Shown: positions 57,043-63,799 of the stretch, in pieces
How the letters are laid out: each line of letters opens with the position of its first letter
How positions within the stretch are numbered: position 1 is the first letter of the stretch
Program-made: the position numbers and the translations under genes
Assembly: GCA_029959295.1 (NCBI GenBank)
Contig: JASCOH010000003.1
Location: forward strand, 1-64,000
Length of the DNA: 64,000 nt
From: Flavobacteriaceae bacterium PS02334
GTDB lineage: Bacteria > Bacteroidota > Bacteroidia > Flavobacteriales > Flavobacteriaceae
Direction: 5' to 3'
The notes under the pieces: generated by a model
Told to the model about the DNA's origin: nothing
Seen by the model: only the letters and a program-made list of their open reading frames with translations
Database searches by the model: none

Positions 57043-57123
57043 AGGGTAGGGTAGGGTAGAAGTTTTGTTAAAGTTTCTTTTGTAAAAGAAAATTTTCGTA
57101 TTATTGCACTATTGTTTATCAAT

Positions 57124-57166
57124 AACTCCCGAGGTGCGCTAACACCGTTAGAGGGAGTTTTTTTTT
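57124..57166 (+). terminator. Hairpin terminator with inner GGTG/CACC hairpin
   Basis: A 7-bp outer stem (AACTCCC / GGGAGTT) is followed by a T-run. Inside its loop lies GGTGCGCTAACACC, itself a 4-bp hairpin and a direct-repeat unit (57131-57146). It sits in the viral non-coding region and could also serve as a replication signal. Confidence 0.6.
57131..57146 (+). repeat. 16-nt direct repeat GAGGTGCGCTAACACC, copy 1
   Basis: It is identical to 57473-57488. Each copy contains the small dyad GGTG/CACC. The two copies frame the small ORF at 57219-57449. Together with the dyad GATGCTACGCATC (57191-57203) they form the main structured non-coding part of the element. Confidence 0.8.
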
Positions 57167-57218
57167 GTACTCAATTGAAATACTAGCGAAGATGCTACGC
57201 ATCGACCTAGTTGTGTTG

Positions 57219-57449
57219 CTAATGGAATTCGCTTGATGTCCTAGAGATATAGCCAATCTGTCGACCGCAACTACCATCATCATTGCGCTCATAGATTTTT
57301 AAATAGTGGAAATCTTCCTTACTTCTCCAGTATCTTTCGATATAGGAAAAGAAGGAAGATTTTACCTTTAGCCAACAGAATTTTCTGCCGTTTGACAGAA
57401 ATGTATGAAAGTGAACCTTAAGAAAGGCGTTCTTAACTAATAATGACAT
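57219..57449 (-). CDS. Possible small viral protein
   Basis: The 76-aa ORF reads MSLLVKNAFLKVHFHTFLSN and continues basic and aromatic (WRSKEDFHYLKIYERNDDG). It is on the strand of the other viral genes and lies between the two 16-nt repeats. No family match; it could be a random ORF. Confidence 0.35.
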   Translation of the reverse strand: MSLLVKNAFLKVHFHTFLSNGRKFCWLKVKSSFFSYIERYWRSKEDFHYLKIYERNDDGSCGRQIGYISRTSSEFH

Positions 57450-57472
57450 GTGAATATTGTTTATCTAACGGA

Positions 57473-57488
57473 GAGGTGCGCTAACACC
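57473..57488 (+). repeat. 16-nt direct repeat GAGGTGCGCTAACACC, copy 2
   Basis: It is identical to 57131-57146, spaced 342 nt. It is followed by TTTTTACCCCC, so it lies upstream of the leftmost small viral ORF on the minus strand. Confidence 0.8.
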
Positions 57489-57559
57489 TTTTTACCCCCT
57501 GTCGAAGTTTGTCCAAATATACATATTAATTCGATATTAATAATTATTTAACAATAAAT

Positions 57560-57979
57560 TTATTCAGCAGGCGGAATATAGCCACTTTTATAGGTTTCCT
57601 CGATATGGCTTACCAACTCATTAAAATAATCTCCAGTATTATCAATCACATTATTTAAAGATGTATAATGATACATGATGAATAAAGATTCCGCTTCCCT
57701 AAAATGGTGCGGTGCAATTTCAAAATTGATATTTCCATTGTTAAATAAATGCCTTTCCAATGGAGTAAGAGGATAATTTTTTAAATCGCCTAAAGGATAA
57801 ACTGTCAAACCTTGATACTGCAAACCAACAATTAAGTGCCTTTCCTTGATTTTAAAATGTGTTAATGCGGGCCCATCTTTACGCTGATAGACATTAGCCT
57901 TAACATAATTTATTTGCCTTTTTTCGTTGATATACAGGGCATATGTATCGACTGGATTTTCTAATAATGCTACTACCAT
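57560..57979 (-). CDS. Hypothetical viral protein
   Basis: The 139-aa soluble protein has no signal peptide or recognised motif (NEKRQINYVKANVYQRKDG, FKIKERHLIVGLQYQ). It overlaps the preceding gene by 7 nt, so it belongs to the late viral operon. The function is unknown. Confidence 0.6.
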   Translation of the reverse strand: MVVALLENPVDTYALYINEKRQINYVKANVYQRKDGPALTHFKIKERHLIVGLQYQGLTVYPLGDLKNYPLTPLERHLFNNGNINFEIAPHHFREAESLFIMYHYTSLNNVIDNTGDYFNELVSHIEETYKSGYIPPAE

Positions 57980-58503
57980 ACTTTCTTATATTTTTTGTAA
58001 AACGCTTTCAATTCTGCCAATTCTTTTTCGTCTAATAAAGCGTTAACATCATCCGTCAAATTGCGACTTTTGGTATACACATCGTAGTACAATTTTTTGA
58101 CAAGATGTATATTGTTAACCTCATATTTTAGAAGCCTTAAGACCTCTTTATCATTTTCTGTCCATCCTTTAGGGTTAAGAAAATCATACCAATGTCCTGC
58201 ATCAGAATACTTAACACCAAGGTGTGTAGCCAAATCCCTAGCGGTAGATTGTATATGACTAACTTTAGTAATTTTGTCTGCATTCTTTTTTTGGATTTCA
58301 GGGTCTTTATTTTCTGTAATTTTAACATCACTAGCAATATCAGCACTTTGTTCTTTTAACGCTTGATTTTGGCTTTTAACGTACTTTATAACCCAAGGAA
58401 TGACAAAGACAGCACCAAGGACGAAAATCCAATTAGCTTTAAGCCAATTGAAAAAATCAGCCCACATAGTAGGCTGATTTCTATTTCTAGTTGTGCGGTT
58501 CAT
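57973..58503 (-). CDS. Viral membrane protein with soluble C-terminal domain
   Basis: The 176-aa protein starts MNRTTRNRNQPTMWADFFNW (ATG at 58503, 1 nt behind the 43-aa gene). It has one TM helix (WIFVLGAVFVIPWVI) at about 25-42, then a charged helical domain. It is probably a virion or host-membrane component. The frame is open further to 58566 but the tight coupling to the previous stop supports 58503. Confidence 0.7.
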   Translation of the reverse strand: MNRTTRNRNQPTMWADFFNWLKANWIFVLGAVFVIPWVIKYVKSQNQALKEQSADIASDVKITENKDPEIQKKNADKITKVSHIQSTARDLATHLGVKYSDAGHWYDFLNPKGWTENDKEVLRLLKYEVNNIHLVKKLYYDVYTKSRNLTDDVNALLDEKELAELKAFYKKYKKVW

Positions 58504-58504
58504 A

Positions 58505-58636
58505 TTAATAAGTTCGTCTAGTTGCACGCTTTGTACCGCATTGTTTCTTTCCAACGAAGAAACCAACCGCTAATCCAACAACAACCAATACAATTTTTCC
58601 TACTGGTTTTTCTAAAAAGTCTTTAATTTTTTGCAT
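58505..58636 (-). CDS. 43-aa single-pass viral membrane protein
   Basis: ATG at 58636 to TAA at 58505 gives MQKIKDFLEKPVGKIVLVVV, a Gly-zipper TM (VGLAVGFFVG) and a basic tail (KRATRRTY). The layout resembles small virion membrane proteins of tailless phages. It is too short for ordinary gene calling but is coupled to the next gene (1-nt gap). Confidence 0.7.
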   Translation of the reverse strand: MQKIKDFLEKPVGKIVLVVVGLAVGFFVGKKQCGTKRATRRTY

Positions 58637-58681
58637 TTTATTTAAGTTTAAAAATTTATAATTTGATTTATTTGTGATTCC

Positions 58682-59230
58682 TTACCACAAGAAAATAGTA
58701 GCAACTGAATAAAAAAAAACAGCCAGTTCCAAGACGTAAGGAAAAGAACCGCTTTTAACGGTGTTTTTAACCTCTATATTAGCCAGTTTCTTATTTCCGA
58801 CTAAAGATATAGCACTCTTAATAATTCCGTCCGTTACGTGAACCGCATCTTTGCCGTTTTCAACCTTGATAATTGCTTTAGCAAGCAATAGAATCAATCC
58901 CGAATCAATAACCTTTAATTGGTAATCAGGCGTAACATTCAAGGATGCAGAAACCGAATTGATATAAGCCAAGGTGTTGTTTTCAAAAGCGGGAGCGTAC
59001 TCCGAAATCAGTTTTCTGATTGTGTTTTTGCCTTTGTTGATATCGTTGATTAAATCAAGAATCATTGCCCTAACGCCATATTCCAGACTTACAAACTGCT
59101 CAAATTTAGTATCAGTACTTTGGTCATAAGGAATTTTACCAATCCATTTATTTGACGTTCTAATCAGATTGCCAGGATTATTATTTCTAATTCCACGGCT
59201 GACTGATTTATCGTTTAATTTACTGCTCAT
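58682..59230 (-). CDS. Membrane-anchored muramidase-like (P5-type) protein
   Basis: The 182-aa protein starts MSSKLNDKSVSRGIRNNNPGNL. RGIRNNNPGN...GVRAMILDL matches the phage structural/lytic transglycosylase-like proteins (P5-type). A C-terminal TM segment (LELAVFFYSVATIFLW) anchors it. It probably opens the cell wall during entry. Upstream starts at 59239 (ATG) and 59251 (TTG) are possible. Confidence 0.75.
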   Translation of the reverse strand: MSSKLNDKSVSRGIRNNNPGNLIRTSNKWIGKIPYDQSTDTKFEQFVSLEYGVRAMILDLINDINKGKNTIRKLISEYAPAFENNTLAYINSVSASLNVTPDYQLKVIDSGLILLLAKAIIKVENGKDAVHVTDGIIKSAISLVGNKKLANIEVKNTVKSGSFPYVLELAVFFYSVATIFLW

Positions 59231-59399
59231 CTTCCTCATGAATTTCAGCAACTTCTAAAGGCTTGGAAGAATCAGACTTGATACCCGCTTTTTCCAACTC
59301 ATCAATTGCATAGGTTACGATTTTGACAACTACGGCAATTAGTGCCGCATACTTTAAAATAAACTTTAATCCGCTGATAATGCTACTTGCTGTTTTCAT
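59220..59399 (-). CDS. 59-aa viral membrane protein
   Basis: ATG at 59399 to TAA at 59220 encodes MKTASSIISGLKFILKYAAL, a TM helix (AALIAVVVKIVTYA) and an acidic tail (EVAEIHEEDEQ). It overlaps the muramidase-like gene by 11 nt and the 48-aa gene by 17 nt, a viral-style packing of genes. Confidence 0.65.
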   Translation of the reverse strand: MKTASSIISGLKFILKYAALIAVVVKIVTYAIDELEKAGIKSDSSKPLEVAEIHEEDEQ

Positions 59400-59529
59400 T
59401 CTCTTGTTGATTTTTTAAGATTTTTTCAATTATTTGTTTCTCCACTCTTTTTCTTTCGAGCCTTTGTTTATACAAATCCGCCAATTCGTGGACAATCAGC
59501 GGTAAAAGCTTTCCTAAAAGCCTAAGCAC
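59383..59529 (-). CDS. 48-aa viral small protein with GTG start
   Basis: A GTG at 59529 shares one base with the TAG of the Asn-rich gene (TAGTG). It encodes VLRLLGKLLPLIVHELADLY and an amphipathic, Lys/Glu-rich coiled tail. The overlap makes it plausible. The function is unknown. Confidence 0.5.
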   Translation of the reverse strand: MLRLLGKLLPLIVHELADLYKQRLERKRVEKQIIEKILKNQQENENSK

Positions 59530-60002
59530 TACTTTTTGAAATTTCTACCGAAAAAGCCTTTAACCTGTTTTCCGCTTGCAGTCTGACCGCTACCGTTAGG
59601 AGAAATAACTAAAGAAAGTTCTTTGATTACAATTTTCTTTGTATCAAGGCGCATCAAACACCAGTAGGTAGATTTAGTTCCTGCAGATGAATTTGTAACA
59701 TCAACCACATAGCGCATAAACTCATGCCCTGATTCACGCCCTACATGGATTACACCATCAACAGGAAAAGCAGACGCAGACATTAAGCCGTGTTGTGTTT
59801 TTCTCCACGCATTGACAGCAATTAAGCCTTCCATTTTCCCTTTTCTCATTGTGGTATAGGTAACACCTGACTTTTTGAATTGCTGACGGTTACCGCCGTT
59901 ATTTCCATTGTTGTTGTTATTGTACTGGCGATTGTTGTTATTGCCATTGTACTGACGGTTATTTGAACCGTTATTGCCTTGATAATTGTTATTGTATGAC
60001 AT
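59529..60002 (-). CDS. Asn-rich viral protein (possible ssDNA-binding protein)
   Basis: The 157-aa protein has an N-terminal Asn/Gly/Gln-rich low-complexity region (residues 1-42), then a beta-rich core (GVTYTTMRKGKMEGLIAVNA, FMRYVVDVTNSSAG) that could be an OB fold, then a basic Gly/Phe tail (FFGRNFKK). ssDNA-binding is a guess from composition and size. Confidence 0.6.
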   Translation of the reverse strand: MSYNNNYQGNNGSNNRQYNGNNNNRQYNNNNNGNNGGNRQQFKKSGVTYTTMRKGKMEGLIAVNAWRKTQHGLMSASAFPVDGVIHVGRESGHEFMRYVVDVTNSSAGTKSTYWCLMRLDTKKIVIKELSLVISPNGSGQTASGKQVKGFFGRNFKK

Positions 60003-60109
60003 TTTACTTAAAGATTAAGATTTTTAATAATTGTTTGATTTCTACAGCTTTGCGAAGGATAAAAATGACCGTATCTACCGTTAAAATAAGCAGATAGACA
60101 CGGTATTTT

Positions 60110-60619
60110 TTAGCGCCTTCCTTTTCTTCCACCTCGTGTTGCAAAGAAGATTACACCGCCAAGAACGCCAAGACCTGCAACAACTTTCCACCAATGAACT
60201 TTAAACCATTCGCCCAAAGCCATGTTTCCAAGACTTGCACCGCTTTTTGCAATGCCTTCCTTTAAACCGCTTGATGCCCCATCGTAAGCACCGTCTAAAG
60301 TTCCTTTGACCAACTGGTTAGCGAAATTTTTGACGATACCGCCCGCAACATTTCCCATTGCACCGCCTGATGCGCTTGAAGCTAATTGCGCCTGCTGTGC
60401 GTATTGCTGTGCCAGTTCCGCATTTCCTTGTGCCTCGGCTTGCTTTTGCTGTTTTTTCAACTCGTGAGCATCGGACATTCCGCCAACGGTTGTCTGCAAA
60501 AAGCTTCCAGCAACTGGAATCGAACCGAGTAGAGGAGTACCAATTTTAATAGCGTTTTTCAACGAAATTTGCTTGGTCACTTTTTTGATTGATTTACCGA
60601 TTTTTTTAAAAAACCCCAT
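60110..60619 (-). CDS. Gly/Ala-rich viral membrane protein
   Basis: The 169-aa protein has a basic N-terminus (MGFFKKIGKSIKKVTKQ), a hydrophobic patch (LLGSIPVAGSFLQTT), a Gln/Ala-rich helix, a Gly/Ala-rich middle and a C-terminal TM (WWKVVAGLGVLGGVIFFATRGG) with a basic tail. This suits a virion membrane or spike-anchor protein. Its gene lies between the capsid candidate and the Asn-rich protein. Confidence 0.65.
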   Translation of the reverse strand: MGFFKKIGKSIKKVTKQISLKNAIKIGTPLLGSIPVAGSFLQTTVGGMSDAHELKKQQKQAEAQGNAELAQQYAQQAQLASSASGGAMGNVAGGIVKNFANQLVKGTLDGAYDGASSGLKEGIAKSGASLGNMALGEWFKVHWWKVVAGLGVLGGVIFFATRGGRKGRR

Positions 60620-60645
60620 AATTTTAATTTTTTAGAAGTTACTAA

Positions 60646-61407
60646 TTAGTGAGATTTTGCCATTTGATACAAGACGTAATCGCCTTCATCAATTCGCATA
60701 GTGCAATCCAATCTTTCGCCCGGAGTTTTACGGATGTTAAGATTTACAACACCTTTGATTGGAAAAATCAGCCTGTCATACAAAGTATTAGTAACAGCAC
60801 CGTCAGCCGTGTACACCAAAGCTGAATCAATCGAACGGGAAATGCACTCCAATTCGAAAGGAGTGTATTTGCACACAGTTCCATTGTCGAAAGTCAAAGC
60901 AATCTCATTGATAGTATTCGATTTTTGAAGAGATACAAGGTCATAGCCTTTAGTATCAAAATCACGGTTTACATCTTCCGATGCCATTGATTTTCTTTCG
61001 TACATCAACACTTCGGTAGATGAAACAGGCTCTTCGATCGAGTTAAAGCAATACAAGCCGTTGTTTTTCATACCTCTAACCTTAAATTTGATAGTTTCAT
61101 TGTCCTTCAAGGCAATGTAACCGCCATCCTCTGTTAAATCGATATTGGCAATAAGATTAAAGTTTCCGTCGCTGTACATAGCATCTTCGCCCCAAGTTCC
61201 CAAAAGCATGAAATCTTTCAACAGGATATCTTTTGCGATATCGACGTTGCGCCCGTCTTTTTCAACCCAAAACGAAATTGTTTCCGTCGTAATCGCAGAA
61301 TATTCCAGATTAGTAGAAACAATCAAACAGCCAAAGCCTTTTGTTGTTAGTACGTCAGGACTTTCAGCCATTGCAACACCCGCAGTTTTTCTGAATAATT
61401 CAGCCAT
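60646..61407 (-). CDS. Candidate major capsid protein
   Basis: The 253-aa protein is almost entirely beta-strand-like with short loops, no TM and no enzymatic motif (LIVSTNLEYSAITTETISFW, GNFNLIANIDLTEDGGYIAL, DRLIFPIKGVVNLNI). It is the first gene after the early-region terminator, so it should be the most expressed late gene. Size and fold impression fit a small double jelly roll, as in PM2 and FLiP, but the fold was not tested. Confidence 0.55.
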   Translation of the reverse strand: MAELFRKTAGVAMAESPDVLTTKGFGCLIVSTNLEYSAITTETISFWVEKDGRNVDIAKDILLKDFMLLGTWGEDAMYSDGNFNLIANIDLTEDGGYIALKDNETIKFKVRGMKNNGLYCFNSIEEPVSSTEVLMYERKSMASEDVNRDFDTKGYDLVSLQKSNTINEIALTFDNGTVCKYTPFELECISRSIDSALVYTADGAVTNTLYDRLIFPIKGVVNLNIRKTPGERLDCTMRIDEGDYVLYQMAKSH

Positions 61408-61455
61408 TTTTTTAAGTATTTAATTAATAATGATTTAGATGACAAATTTCGGGCA

Positions 61456-61484
61456 TAAAAAAAGGCACAATTTATAATTGCGCC
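61456..61484 (-). terminator. Rho-independent terminator at the early/late boundary of the provirus
   Basis: On the minus strand a 9-bp stem (GGCGCAATT / AATTGTGCC, one G-U) is followed by a T7 run. It separates the early genes (Rep to HTH protein) from the capsid operon. Confidence 0.88.
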
Positions 61485-61523
61485 CTTCTGATATAATTTG
61501 ATAGATTTTGGTATCGTTTTTGA

Positions 61524-61694
61524 TTATATCTTAAAATAAGTAGTAAAATGCTTATAAGTTACGACCTCGATGCCGTAGCTGTTTTTGATATCAGCAAAAT
61601 AGCGTTGTGCGGTTGCCTGTGAAACGATTAGAAGATTTTGAATATCTTTACAGGTAATTCTTTGAAGCGGTTGGTAATTGATAGTATCAGCCAT
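61524..61694 (-). CDS. 56-aa HTH-like protein of the provirus
   Basis: ATG at 61694 to TAA at 61524 encodes MADTINYQPLQRITCKDIQN then LLIVSQATAQRYFADIKNSYG, a helix-turn-helix-like segment. It would suit a small repressor or excisionase-like regulator. It is the last early gene. Confidence 0.6.
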   Translation of the reverse strand: MADTINYQPLQRITCKDIQNLLIVSQATAQRYFADIKNSYGIEVVTYKHFTTYFKI

Positions 61695-61740
61695 AATGTG
61701 GAGGGTTTTAAAGGGGGGAGGTGAGAGTCCCCTCTTTTTG

Positions 61741-61956
61741 TTAATAAATTTCGTGAATTAATATATATTCTGTTATTCCCTTGTTGTTTAAAAAGCCTAT
61801 AGGTTCAAAATATTGAAGTTGTTCATCATATAAAAAACCAAAAACAAAATCATTTAAATCCTCTTTGTTAAAAAATGTAAATGTGAAAATAGGCGGTAAA
61901 TCGGCTATTTTAGATTTTGCTTTTTCTATTGCTTGCAATTCAGTTAAAGTTTCCAT
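61741..61956 (-). CDS. 71-aa viral hypothetical protein
   Basis: From the ATG at 61956, it starts METLTELQAIEKAKSKIADL. The start is 1 nt behind the upstream gene stop, supporting co-translation. It is acidic and mixed alpha/beta. Its function is unknown. Confidence 0.6.
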   Translation of the reverse strand: METLTELQAIEKAKSKIADLPPIFTFTFFNKEDLNDFVFGFLYDEQLQYFEPIGFLNNKGITEYILIHEIY

Positions 61957-61957
61957 A

Positions 61958-62182
61958 TTAAAAAAGTGTTTGTTGATTTTCGTGTAATCTTGGCGCAATA
62001 ACATCATTCCAAGTTTTGTCAATATCGACATCAAGCCATTGCTTGCAACTGTCATTTTGAAATGTTATTTCGCACCACTTTTTACACAATCCTGCATGCT
62101 TGGTTCTTTCGTCAGAAACGTGTGAAGAATTATCAAAATTGATGCAATTCAAACAGTGCGATTTTTCAGTTTTTTTACTCAT
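61958..62182 (-). CDS. 74-aa Cys-rich viral protein
   Basis: From the ATG at 62182 it reads MSKKTEKSHCLNCINFDNSS and carries further cysteines in HAGLCKKWCEITFQNDSCKQW. The CxxC and CxxxC pairs suggest zinc binding. A longer frame to 62245 is open but would begin inside a hairpin. Its function is unknown. Confidence 0.6.
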   Translation of the reverse strand: MSKKTEKSHCLNCINFDNSSHVSDERTKHAGLCKKWCEITFQNDSCKQWLDVDIDKTWNDVIAPRLHENQQTLF

Positions 62183-62230
62183 TTTTTTAGGTGTTTTTTG
62201 GACGAGTCCGATTAACATATTTGTTAAGTA

Positions 62231-62256
62231 AATCCCGACTATCATTAGTCGGGATT
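62231..62256 (-). terminator. Hairpin between early viral genes
   Basis: A 10-bp perfect stem (AATCCCGACT / AGTCGGGATT) with a 6-nt loop lies between the 43-aa gene and the Cys-rich gene. The minus-strand continuation (TTTACTTAAC) has a poor T-run, so it may reduce rather than end transcription. Confidence 0.6.
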
Positions 62257-62261
62257 TTGCG

Positions 62262-62393
62262 CTATTTACAATACGTTAAAATATCATAAATAATCAGGGA
62301 ATAAAACCAGATACAAAAGCCAAAAAAACCATAGTAAAAAATGGTGGCAGAATGGTTGCATAGAAAGTCATTAAATTGTCTGATTTGTTTCAT
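62262..62393 (-). CDS. 43-aa viral membrane protein
   Basis: ATG at 62393 to TAG at 62262 encodes MKQIRQFNDFLCNHSATIFY followed by an aromatic TM (YGFFGFCIWFYSLIIYDIL). It is 21 nt behind rep. Too small for ordinary calls, but it sits in the early operon. Its function is unknown. Confidence 0.6.
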   Translation of the reverse strand: MKQIRQFNDFLCNHSATIFYYGFFGFCIWFYSLIIYDILTYCK

Positions 62394-62414
62394 AATTTTA
62401 AATTTTAAGTTATT

Positions 62415-63539
62415 TTAAAGTGTGTCTAATCCGATATTTTTTAAGAAATGATTCGCCCTATCATTATCTAATAATTTTCTGTCTAACAAGCCGTCAAGAG
62501 TTCCAAGATTTGAAATCAAAGATTTTGCTTTTGTTTTCATTCTAGATTTTGCAACTGGGCATGAAATTGAATATTCAAAACCTAAAAGCTTTTCAGTATC
62601 AAAACCAAGCTTTATAAGTTGCTCCTGATAATACTGGATAACGATATCAGTTGGAGAAAGTTCCGTATTAACTTTAGATTTGGGTTTTTCTTCGATATAG
62701 TGTTTTAAGCCTGATTTAGCTATTTGAGCCAAATCCTTTTCCTTTGTGGCTAGGAGTTCGCCAAACGTTTTAAAATCAGCTTTAAAACCTTGTTTGCAGA
62801 GGTATTCCTTATGTTTTGAAGCTTTAACGGTAAATTCGTAACGAACCAAATTATTAAGAATTGGGCGTTTCATAGGCTCTAAGAAAGCTTTGTAAAACAC
62901 AATTGATTTGGATAATAATTCGTGTCCTTTATGGTAAATTTTGCAGTATGGAGTGGAATTCGTTGCTTTTTCTCTTTTATTAAAATCAACTCCCAAATTT
63001 TTATGACCGCTTTGGCTGGTTTGATTAATAAAGTGCATCAAAGGTTTTTTGCTAGCACGTGGAAAATTATGTATAAGACTAAAAGCTACTTTTAAAGATT
63101 TTTCGTCAATAAGCTGATTAATACAAATATCTATATCGGAGACTAAACCATCAAGCAAAGCGGTTTGAGTTAAATGCACTATGCCTAAGGCGTTTATATC
63201 GTCTAAAATCAGCTTAATGTTATCTTTTGTGATTCCTTCAAAATATCTTTTCTTTAACATTTTTGCTGAAATCTGCAATACAAGATATTCTTGGGCTGTT
63301 TTGTTTTTATCGATAAAAGCTTTAACATATAAACGGTACGTAATACCTTGAATTATTTTAACTAAAGGCTTAGCACGGTTAAAGTTATCGCCAAGTTGCG
63401 TTTGTTCAATATCATTATCCAGTTGCTCAATCGACGGATAATATTCTATATAATCAGAAATTAGTCTTTTATCTAAGATTTTAATCTTATCTAATTTAAC
63501 CCGAATTTTTAACGAATCTATTAAACCAGTGTTAAACAT
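62415..63539 (-). CDS. Phage replication initiation protein (gene II/X, Phage_CRI-like)
   Basis: The 374-aa protein has motifs reminiscent of the filamentous-phage gene II/X (Phage_CRI) family: LVSDIDICIN (D-I-D), TPYCKIYHKGHELL (Y/K with a nearby acidic), and LVRYEFTVKAS. It should nick the origin for rolling-circle replication. No helicase domain follows. It is the first viral gene next to the intact dif site. Confidence 0.82.
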   Translation of the reverse strand: MFNTGLIDSLKIRVKLDKIKILDKRLISDYIEYYPSIEQLDNDIEQTQLGDNFNRAKPLVKIIQGITYRLYVKAFIDKNKTAQEYLVLQISAKMLKKRYFEGITKDNIKLILDDINALGIVHLTQTALLDGLVSDIDICINQLIDEKSLKVAFSLIHNFPRASKKPLMHFINQTSQSGHKNLGVDFNKREKATNSTPYCKIYHKGHELLSKSIVFYKAFLEPMKRPILNNLVRYEFTVKASKHKEYLCKQGFKADFKTFGELLATKEKDLAQIAKSGLKHYIEEKPKSKVNTELSPTDIVIQYYQEQLIKLGFDTEKLLGFEYSISCPVAKSRMKTKAKSLISNLGTLDGLLDRKLLDNDRANHFLKNIGLDTL

Positions 63540-63604
63540 GAATTTTAGTGTTTTAGCACTACAATACTTAAAATCAACACATTACACCTGATAAGCTTTT
63601 ATTT

Positions 63605-63632
63605 CTGCACTATAATTTATATTATGTAAAAT
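63605..63632 (+). other. Right dif-like site (intact)
   Basis: CTGCACTATAA-TTTATA-TTATGTAAAAT matches the dif layout of 11 nt, 6-nt centre and 11 nt. The XerD-like arm is 10/11 and the centre 5/6 identical to E. coli dif (TTATGTTAAAT and TGTATA); the XerC-like arm is looser. It is probably the functional chromosome dif, restored beside the provirus, so the window lies near the replication terminus. Confidence 0.78.
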
Positions 63633-63721
63633 AGAGTATTTCAAAACTACCTTTTATGCAGTTTTCTACAGTTTGATTAAATCTGTATATTTGCCCACTT
63701 TCTAACCTTAGATTTAAATTA

Positions 63722-63796
63722 ATGGAATTTTTATTTATAATCGTTGTTGTGTTCTTATTGTTTTTTGCTCCGAAATACTTCCGTAAAAAAAAATAA
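63722..63796 (+). CDS. 24-aa small membrane protein
   Basis: ATG at 63722 to TAA at 63796 encodes MEFLFIIVVVFLLFFAPKYF followed by RKKK, one TM helix and a basic tail. A TATATTTG element lies about 35 nt upstream (63685-63692), and it is convergent with the cbpM-like gene 4 nt away. The gene is plausible but unproven. Confidence 0.5.
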   Translation: MEFLFIIVVVFLLFFAPKYFRKKK

Positions 63797-63799
63797 AAA

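Larger units (their letters stand above)
57015..63632 (-). mobile_element. dif-integrated provirus of about 6.6 kb, candidate FLiP-like tailless ssDNA virus
   Basis: Two dif-like sites bracket an all-minus-strand set of about 15 compact, often overlapping genes: Rep, four small genes, a terminator, then a structural run. There is no integrase, so host XerCD would do integration. Content: gene II/X-type Rep, HTH protein, capsid candidate, membrane proteins, muramidase-like protein. There is no Zot/pI ATPase (against an inovirus) and no A32-type packaging ATPase (against PM2/PRD1). This matches the known gene complement of Flavobacterium phage FLiP, though direct homology was not tested. Confidence 0.75.

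Noticed and set aside
57044-57058. G-quadruplex or telomere-like repeat (GGGTA x3)
   Set aside because: Only three G-runs exist, so an intramolecular G4 is not supported.
57015-63632. Inovirus or filamentous prophage
   Set aside because: The Rep type and dif site fit, but no Zot/pI ATPase or tiny major coat gene is present, and a 253-aa beta-rich protein takes the capsid position.
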